A DNA stretch of 64,000 nucleotides from assembly GCA_002633005.1 (NCBI GenBank), contig NMRA01000577.1, positions 188,001 to 252,000 on the forward strand, in the 5' to 3' direction. Below, in pieces: positions 62,601-64,000 of this stretch. The notes beneath the pieces are model-generated. The model ran no database searches. It was not told the DNA's origin and was given only the letters and a program-made list of their open reading frames with translations. Positions within the stretch are counted from its first letter, which is position 1; every line of letters starts with the position of its first letter. This stretch comes from Phoronis australis. Its lineage: Eukaryota; Phoronida; Phoronidae. Position numbers and translations under genes: made by a program.

Positions 62601-64000
62601 CCTTGTCTACAGGTTTAGACAGAGACTCGCTGTATAATGAGTTGGTCTGAGTTACTCCTACCGACTGGGAAACGGGGGATGTTTGCGTGGCCGCCCTCTG
62701 TTGTACAGTGCGCAAGGTAAGAGTCTGTGTGGATGTAGTATCAAACACCAGAGGGGTTGTTTGAGTGGCTTCCGCATTACTATCTGGCAGTGCTTTTTGA
62801 CTGGTGGGGTTATCCTGAGGACAGGTAGGCATTTTAAAGACTATTTCATCATCTCCACAGTCGTGACTGTACTGACTGTCGCTCAGGCCGACACTGAAGC
62901 AAGATTCGCGGTCGGCACCAGACAGAGGTACAACACCAATGCCCACATTTGGAAAAAGCTGGGCAATCATGCTAGAATTTGGGTCGTGACACCTAGGTGT
63001 CAGGAGTACAGAAGAGTTGAAGTTATGTTGAGGGTGAGGCGTGGTGGCCACAGCTTGTTTGACTGAGTTCTCTTGACCGCTACCTTTCTGCGTGTCCACT
63101 GTTTGCCGCAGGTCCACCATTGTCTCGTCCCGCTGCTGTAGTTTAACTTCGGCGACCTCCAGCGCCTTTTTGCTCTCCACCAGTAACTTCTTAAGCTCCT
63201 CAACAGCCGCTGCCTGAAGGAAGTTAAACAATTTATTACCAAAGTAGAATACAACAAAACAACCCTGCATTCACCGTCGCCATTGCATTCAAAATTTAAG
63301 TAGACTCCTACGGTTAAACAATTACAAAATCACAATTTGGGACCTGAAAATATAAACTTCTTCAGTCAAACGCAACAGCTTTCTCGCCTATAGTACTGGT
63401 AAAAGTTCAGGCCTATACTTTTAATGTGCCTGTGGACAATAAACCAGGCAAGCAGTCAACTCAGTAATCAACACACTTGAGAGCACATGCCCCAATACGT
63501 CAACAAAGTGGAGATTTTGCAAATCTTAGCTTTTCAAAAAACTATCTAGGAATTCATTCTGATGATACAAGACTCCTAACACATTTCTGGAGAAACATTT
63601 TTGCTAAGGGAACAGAAACTTTGAATCTTCCCTCTAAGTTGAAACACGTTTGCCTCATCGGCAAATCAGCTCAATGGCAACCATTTTGTTAGTATGCACC
63701 AGTAAGGACTTGAACCTTTACAAGTACGACTTTTTGTGGTCTAGCGAGATCTTGCAAAAACCTTGGTTAACGAAACGTAGATCAGACATTCAGCACCAAC
63801 AGGCCAGACTGTTTACACGGATCTTTTATAATAAAATGAAACTTGTAAACAACAACTCACATATCAGGGCTTTGAATGACCAATGACAAAAAAGAGGAAA
63901 ATTTTCCAGGTGATGTATCATGAATGTACAAATAAATAGGCTTGTGAGATAGAATTTTTTTGTTGTAGCAAAATTTACCTGAAATGAAGGTTTCTGCATG
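35532..64000 (-). CDS. KIF20B: Kinesin-6 tail, KIF20B (MPHOSPH1)-like, 3' part of gene
   Basis: Spliced coding region joined from 16 exons on the minus strand: 64000-63979, 63213-63084, 51523-47877, 47547-47374, 45268-45085, 44662-44537, 44094-43975, 43027-42917, 42328-42168, 41606-41511, 41311-41201, 40938-40834, 40244-39945, 39683-39597 (second copy 39396-39310), 37908-37654, 35612-35532. Every junction is GT-AG and the phases agree throughout, giving about 1,895 residues. The product is almost continuous coiled coil followed by a basic, Ser/Pro-rich tail. The assignment rests on the C-terminus: TLSKLGEMMHNSP, a following SxAKKxM segment, RARKRRSHEM, and the final HSIVTRRLTRSRKK parallel the end of vertebrate KIF20B as I remember it. 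Family knowledge: KIF20B is a plus-end mitotic kinesin-6 of the central spindle and midbody, needed for abscission. The motor domain is not in the window and is expected beyond 64000. The tail is longer than in human (about 1,820 residues in total there). Confidence 0.85.
37654..37908 (-). CDS. KIF20B: KIF20B-like exon, conserved C-terminal domain with CDK sites
   Basis: 255 bases, 85 codons, acceptor CCTTTTCAG, donor CCTTTT/GTAAGT, phase 0. Encodes TLSKLGEMMHNSPLGKSAKK, the block most like vertebrate KIF20B (T-L-x-K-x-G-x-x-x-x-x-SP ... AKK). It continues with SPPRSPLSPSK, several Ser-Pro sites including a full CDK consensus (SPSK), then a Lys/Arg-rich GKKKRLLNK. An open frame continues past the donor to 37597, but the strong GTAAGT and the matching last exon show that the transcript splices here. 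Confidence 0.87.
38830..38935. repeat. CCGCGGAAA-rich inverted motif cluster
   Basis: TTTCCGCGGAAA palindrome at about 38910 and related CCGCGGAAATTTT, ACGCGGAAA, AGCGGAAA motifs within 110 bp in the intron between 39310 and 37908. Probably a small repeat of unknown class. Confidence 0.35.
39310..39396 (-). CDS. KIF20B: Second copy of the 29-codon exon (probable allelic duplicate)
   Basis: Encodes the same 29 residues as 39597-39683, with one silent difference in the IDEE codons and a slightly different donor (GTAAAT). The surrounding ~280 bp are duplicated too and the copies meet at an N, so I take this as the second haplotype placed in tandem. If real, both exons are phase 0 and could be spliced together. 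Confidence 0.5.
39597..39683 (-). CDS. KIF20B: KIF20B-like 29-codon exon, upstream copy
   Basis: 87 bases, acceptor CTTCACAG, donor GAAGAG/GTAAGC, phase 0. Encodes NVEPEPTSQQKRSTRGRKKK then VHEDVIDEE: a basic, AT-hook-like GRKKK patch flanked by acidic residues. It is repeated almost identically at 39310-39396 across a single N; probably one true exon. Confidence 0.75.
39945..40244 (-). CDS. KIF20B: KIF20B-like exon, basic patch - coiled coil - basic patch
   Basis: 300 bases, 100 codons, acceptor CTCCAACAG, donor AATGAA/GTAAGT, phase 0. It begins RTTRKTRGRAAAG (AT-hook-like), then a coiled coil (AELRHQLEREIQDHKK to VQLMALQQ), then RTSRARKRRSHEM. The last motif resembles a basic ARKRKSNEM segment of vertebrate KIF20B, placing this exon at the junction of stalk and globular tail. 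Confidence 0.85.
40588..40900. repeat. 82-bp tandem array of exon end plus splice donor
   Basis: Unit of about 82 bp, present as the true exon end (to 40834), two near-identical copies at about 40752-40833 and 40670-40751, and a more diverged copy down to about 40588. Each unit contains the coding piece for LENKVASLEDQLLKE and a GTGAGTGTATCTG donor. 82 is not a multiple of three, so the extra copies cannot be read in frame through the array. Confidence 0.85.
40834..40938 (-). CDS. KIF20B: KIF20B-like exon whose 3' end is tandemly duplicated downstream
   Basis: 105 bases, acceptor TTGTTTCCAG, donor AATCAG/GTGAGT, phase 0. Reads SSIMESGENEDLVKMLENKV to LLKESKGNQ. The last part of the exon together with its donor is repeated in an 82-bp array beyond it. 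Only this first donor keeps the frame: reading on gives a stop within about 16 codons. Confidence 0.82.
41201..41311 (-). CDS. KIF20B: KIF20B-like exon with conserved RDQLV block
   Basis: 111 bases, acceptor TTTGTCCAG, donor AACCAG/GTAAAG, phase 0. It encodes EWRENRDQLVSSLEKVMQKK and on to KELKASLANQPNQ. The RDQLVxxLE motif followed by KDxEIxxLK resembles the end of the coiled coil of vertebrate KIF20B, so this exon probably marks the end of the stalk. Confidence 0.85.
41511..41606 (-). CDS. KIF20B: KIF20B-like exon (32 codons, coiled coil)
   Basis: 96 bases, acceptor CCTTTACAG, donor CTGCAG/GTGAGA, phase 0 at both ends. Encodes EKAKQLRDFEVKVESLQQ through MEKSKAAELQ. Confidence 0.82.
41719..42020. 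repeat. CAGA/GGCAGGCA low-complexity tract
   Basis: About 300 bp of imperfect CAGACAGA, GGCAGGCA and AGAAAG repeats in the intron between exons 42328-42168 and 41606-41511. It keeps several frames open on both strands, none of them a gene. Confidence 0.85.
42168..42328 (-). CDS. KIF20B: KIF20B-like exon (coiled coil)
   Basis: 161 bases, acceptor GTTCCTTAG, donor AAAGAG/GTGATT. It reads STRHELETLKNSQDEELKKK to RHLKKEKE. The first codon is split with the exon at 43027; it ends in phase 0. The intron after it carries a long CAGA-rich low-complexity tract. Confidence 0.83.
42917..43027 (-). CDS. KIF20B: KIF20B-like exon (coiled coil)
   Basis: 111 bases, acceptor TATTGTCACAG, donor TTCCA/GTATGT. 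It encodes ESRSQDEYQKLLEEKQK through LKELEKLLS. Too short and too split to stand out as an open frame; found by splice sites and phase. Confidence 0.8.
43975..44094 (-). CDS. KIF20B: KIF20B-like exon (coiled coil)
   Basis: 120 bases, acceptor TTTTCTTACAG, reading DMEAMTSVEDIQKLSADK through SLGDLRRVHS. I chose the donor CTCTG/GTTTGT over the nearby GTCCAC because only it leaves the single base needed by the exon at 43027. Confidence 0.78.
44537..44662 (-). CDS. KIF20B: KIF20B-like exon (coiled coil)
   Basis: 126 bases, acceptor TCCTGTCCAG, donor CACTG/GTCAGT. It reads DSKSNEKLLGDMKKALEEQE through AIQKLTT, with split codons at both ends that fit the flanking exons. Confidence 0.82.
45085..45268 (-). 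CDS. KIF20B: KIF20B-like exon (coiled coil)
   Basis: 184 bases, acceptor TTGTTGCAG, starting KIADDYRSTLEEV in phase 0 and ending ELALK plus one G at the donor AAAG/GTAGGA. The G is completed by AC of the next exon to give Asp. Highly charged heptads throughout. The preceding 2.1-kb intron contains a full copy of the 1.05-kb modular repeat. Confidence 0.85.
45951..47006 (+). mobile_element. 1.05-kb modular non-autonomous element, copy 1
   Basis: Runs from ACAAGAGCAATGCAGAGCG to TGTGGGCGCATAAAAA. It carries near-terminal inverted ATGYGCCCACA / TGTGGGCGCAT and a 3' hairpin (CCACATA-TAAA-TATGTGG). The interior is built of modules of about 150 bp, each with TGCCACTAGGGGGC, ATCCGTCCGAAAG and a CCAAATTTCATGAA segment. 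No ORF and no target duplication seen. It sits in a kinesin intron. Confidence 0.8.
47154..47345. repeat. Minisatellite, ~46-bp unit, four copies
   Basis: Unit beginning AAGGCACATTCACTACACAC and ending ACAGAACACTGAGC, repeated four times with slight changes, starting about 30 bp inside the intron after exon 47547-47374. Confidence 0.8.
47374..47547 (-). CDS. KIF20B: KIF20B-like exon (58 codons, coiled coil)
   Basis: 174 bases between the acceptor TTTGTCAG and the donor TATAAG/GTAAGA, phase 0 at both ends. It starts AQEREDDLRKKL and ends KKLQQEVADYK, a charged coiled coil continuing the giant exon. A minisatellite begins about 30 bases past its donor. Confidence 0.85.
47877..51523 (-). CDS. 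KIF20B: KIF20B-like giant coiled-coil exon (1,215 codons)
   Basis: A single 3,647-base exon, acceptor CTTTTTGCAG and donor AATAAG/GTAATG. It starts with two bases that complete a codon split with the exon at 63084, and ends in phase 0. The product is nearly all heptad-repeat coiled coil (Leu/Glu/Lys/Gln-rich), as in the stalk of KIF20B and other long mitotic kinesins. Two non-coil breaks are visible. One at about 50055-50310 is Cys/Gly/Asp-rich and contains WAQTED and CQQTTC. The other at about 49760-49830 holds a TPGK site (possible CDK target) followed by a dense basic stretch, RKKRTLKPKKHK, a likely nuclear localisation signal. Plus-strand open frames across this exon are antisense shadows. 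Confidence 0.9.
51549..52660. other. Intron, nothing recognised
   Basis: Start of the 11.6-kb intron as seen from its 3' end. A 61-codon plus-strand frame at 52302-52487 has no recognisable motif. Confidence 0.5.
52667..53395. mobile_element. Foldback-like dimeric element with GTGTCCCGGGTTC iterons
   Basis: Left end: about three units of GTGTCCCGGGTTCTAT (52667-52720). Right end: two inverted units (GACCGGGACACATTGAAT, CCGGGACACAAAGAAC, 53361-53395). The interior is a tandem dimer with a period of about 311 bp, seen from AATTATGCATGCAAAT...GTTAATGAGGT at about 52893 and 53204. No ORF. Confidence 0.65.
53410..53465. repeat. ACT/AAT trinucleotide repeats
   Basis: ACTACTGCTGCTACTATTACT changing to AATAATAATAAT. 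Confidence 0.8.
54206..55257 (+). mobile_element. 1.05-kb modular non-autonomous element, copy 2
   Basis: Full-length copy in the same orientation as the one at 45951, with the same start (ACAAGAGCAACGCGGAGCG) and end (TGTGGGCGCATAAAAA). TGCCACTAG modules start at about 54586, 54754, 54915 and 55060. A short local duplication of AAATACTAAAATTGCCACTA occurs at about 54574-54617. Confidence 0.85.
55258..56385. other. Intron, nothing recognised
   Basis: AT-rich sequence within the large kinesin intron; no ORF or repeat family identified. Confidence 0.5.
56386..56806. repeat. Allelic direct duplication around an N, with and without insertion
   Basis: GTTGATTGAGTCCTCCGTGAC and the following ~120 bp occur at 56386-56508 and 56685-56806. 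The first is followed by the modular element, the second by AAAAGGTACAAATT. Confidence 0.85.
56509..56683 (+). mobile_element. Modular element, 5' end only (allelic insertion cut by N)
   Basis: First 175 bp of the 1.05-kb family, from ACAAGAGCAACGCAGAGCG, ending at the N at 56684. The 123 bp before it (from 56386) are repeated right after the N without the element, so the second copy is the empty site. Confidence 0.85.
57030..57247. repeat. Dispersed G-rich/A-rich repeat, copy 2
   Basis: Shares, in order, GGGGGGCTCGAATT, GTGGACCTTTTG, an A-rich run, GGACTTTTTGTTTGTC, CCTTTTTGCCCACG and CCCCCCTGGGTGCGCGCA with 32990-33238. A partial relative may lie at 38545-38610. Confidence 0.65.
57248..59874. 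other. Intron, nothing recognised
   Basis: AT-rich intron sequence without supportable exons on either strand. Confidence 0.5.
59875..60930 (+). mobile_element. Diverged relative of the modular element
   Basis: Contains the same kinds of module (GCCACAAGGTGGCGGCAG, GCCACTAGGGGGTGCCAC, ATTTCACGAAAATCCGTC, GAGATACAGCAGTGGACGCC) and ends with a hairpin near CACATATGTGGGTGCATA. Much older or a different subfamily; the left boundary is uncertain. Confidence 0.6.
61551..61556 (-). terminator. Poly(A) signal ATTAAA for the short isoform
   Basis: ATTAAA on the minus strand, 77 bases beyond the stop at 61633. It is the commonest variant of the animal poly(A) hexamer and lies where a short 3' UTR would need it. 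Confidence 0.5.
61633..63213 (-). CDS. Composite alternative terminal exon: short kinesin tail with TQT array
   Basis: Reads through the weak donor at 63083 and stays open for 526 codons in total from 63213 to the stop at 61633. After the 43-residue coiled coil the tail is Ser/Thr/Pro/Gln-rich and probably disordered. Seven xQT motifs follow at exon residues 150, 162, 176, 188, 212, 227 and 242 (four exact TQT, then IQT, CQT, AQT). Near the C-terminus there is a KEN box at about 61986-61978, a PKKRKV nuclear localisation signal at about 61731-61714, and a basic end, NRYNTRSRVRKADV. An open frame of about 1.45 kb past a splice donor, ending in a basic tail and followed by an ATTAAA signal, argues that it is coding. 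It could instead belong to a separate upstream gene, but the shared phase with 51523 makes one gene with two 3' ends more likely. Confidence 0.7.
   Translation of the reverse strand, partial: AAAVEELKKLLVESKKALEVAEVKLQQRDETMVDLRQTVDTQKGSGQENSVKQAVATTPHPQHNFNSSVLLTPRCHDPNSSMIAQLFPNVGIGVVPLSGADRESCFSVGLSDSQYSHDCGDDEIVFKMPTCPQDNPTSQKALPDSNAEATQTTPLVFDTTSTQTLTLRTVQQRAATQTSPVSQSVGVTQTNSLYSESLSKPVDKAALTVSEIQTVSISAECYSPVACQTGFWQQLEQSKTIAQTSELVGSTSPNFSENLSKKVSPTIHSDTNEGQCLISKVLCSSSNNMPVLVPVAPEVCVAPIESTPACQVVPVLDRAPQLIITPVTAPALQAFPSGTPTKRETCKKSKPTTKNVAASPHKVNFAPLASPYCQSQVIPMVKFTAGFRTSTEQAVSSKSKKPDLVDKIGKENVRQNQPRKAEAKRLRASHLSKSDLVNQATMVLSPLRNSFVEQQTKTSLLRLCSSPQGQAKCSSTTCHGKRVLTDAVNALADKPKKRKVTKIVSKRRSSQPNRYNTRSRVRKADV
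63084..63213 (-). CDS. KIF20B: KIF20B-like exon shared by both isoforms (coiled coil)
   Basis: 130 bases, 43 codons plus one G, opening after the acceptor TTCCTTCAG. It encodes a heptad-like, Leu/Glu/Lys-rich segment (AAAVEELKKLLVESKK and onward to TQK). The acceptor has a NAGNAG-like CAGGCAG, so one residue may vary. The donor AAAG/GTAGCG is weak because position +5 is C instead of G. The leftover G joins AG of the exon at 51523 to form a Glu codon, keeping the coiled coil unbroken. When the donor is skipped the frame runs on into the alternative terminal exon. Confidence 0.75.
63979..64000 (-). CDS. KIF20B: KIF20B-like exon, partial at window edge
   Basis: Last 22 bases of an upstream exon, reading MQKPSFQ in the frame used by the next exon, followed by the donor AG/GTAAAT. 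It ends in phase 0, matching the phase-0 start at 63213. Too short to identify alone; accepted because frame and donor both fit. Confidence 0.55.

Noticed and set aside
61633-63083. The TQT-rich region as an internal cassette exon of the long isoform
   Set aside because: No donor in the required phase is visible before the stop; GTACGC and GTATAG near the end are in the wrong phase.

Overview
The window looks like nuclear genomic DNA of an animal, most likely a marine invertebrate. It is AT-rich, has typical GT-AG introns, large gene-poor stretches and many short non-autonomous repeats. I cannot name the species. The assembly appears to collapse a very heterozygous diploid badly: four of the five runs of N are flanked by near-identical direct duplications that read like two alleles placed side by side.

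One gene can be supported. It is the minus-strand 3' part of a kinesin-6 gene, best matched to KIF20B (MPHOSPH1), running from the right edge (64000) down to a stop at 35532. I could chain 16 exons in consistent phase (one of them present twice around an assembly N), giving about 1,895 residues of coiled-coil tail and basic C-terminus. The motor domain must lie beyond 64000. The C-terminal block (TLSKLGEMMHNSP..., then a last exon ending in TRRLTRSRKK) resembles my recollection of the vertebrate KIF20B C-terminus.

The most interesting part is exon 61633-63213. Its first 130 bases end at a donor that joins in phase to the 3.65-kb coiled-coil exon 47877-51523. If the donor is not used, the frame stays open for another 483 codons to a stop, with an ATTAAA poly(A) signal 77 bases further on. 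That would give a second, short kinesin isoform whose tail carries seven xQT motifs at 12-15 residue spacing (a candidate array for dynein light chain LC8), a KEN box and a PKKRKV nuclear localisation signal.

Layout: 1-33.4 kb holds no gene I can support, only repeats (a foldback element with 16-bp iterons, hAT-type MITEs, a palindromic MITE, a duplicated 1.75-kb block around a gap). 33.8-35.5 kb is the probable 3' UTR of the long isoform. 35.5-51.5 kb holds the exons of the long tail, with a 1.05-kb modular repeat, minisatellites and an 82-bp tandem duplication of an exon end with its splice donor. 51.5-61.6 kb is one intron rich in modular repeats, one of which is caught as present in one allele and absent in the other. 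61.6-64 kb holds the alternative 3' end and the branch point of the two isoforms.
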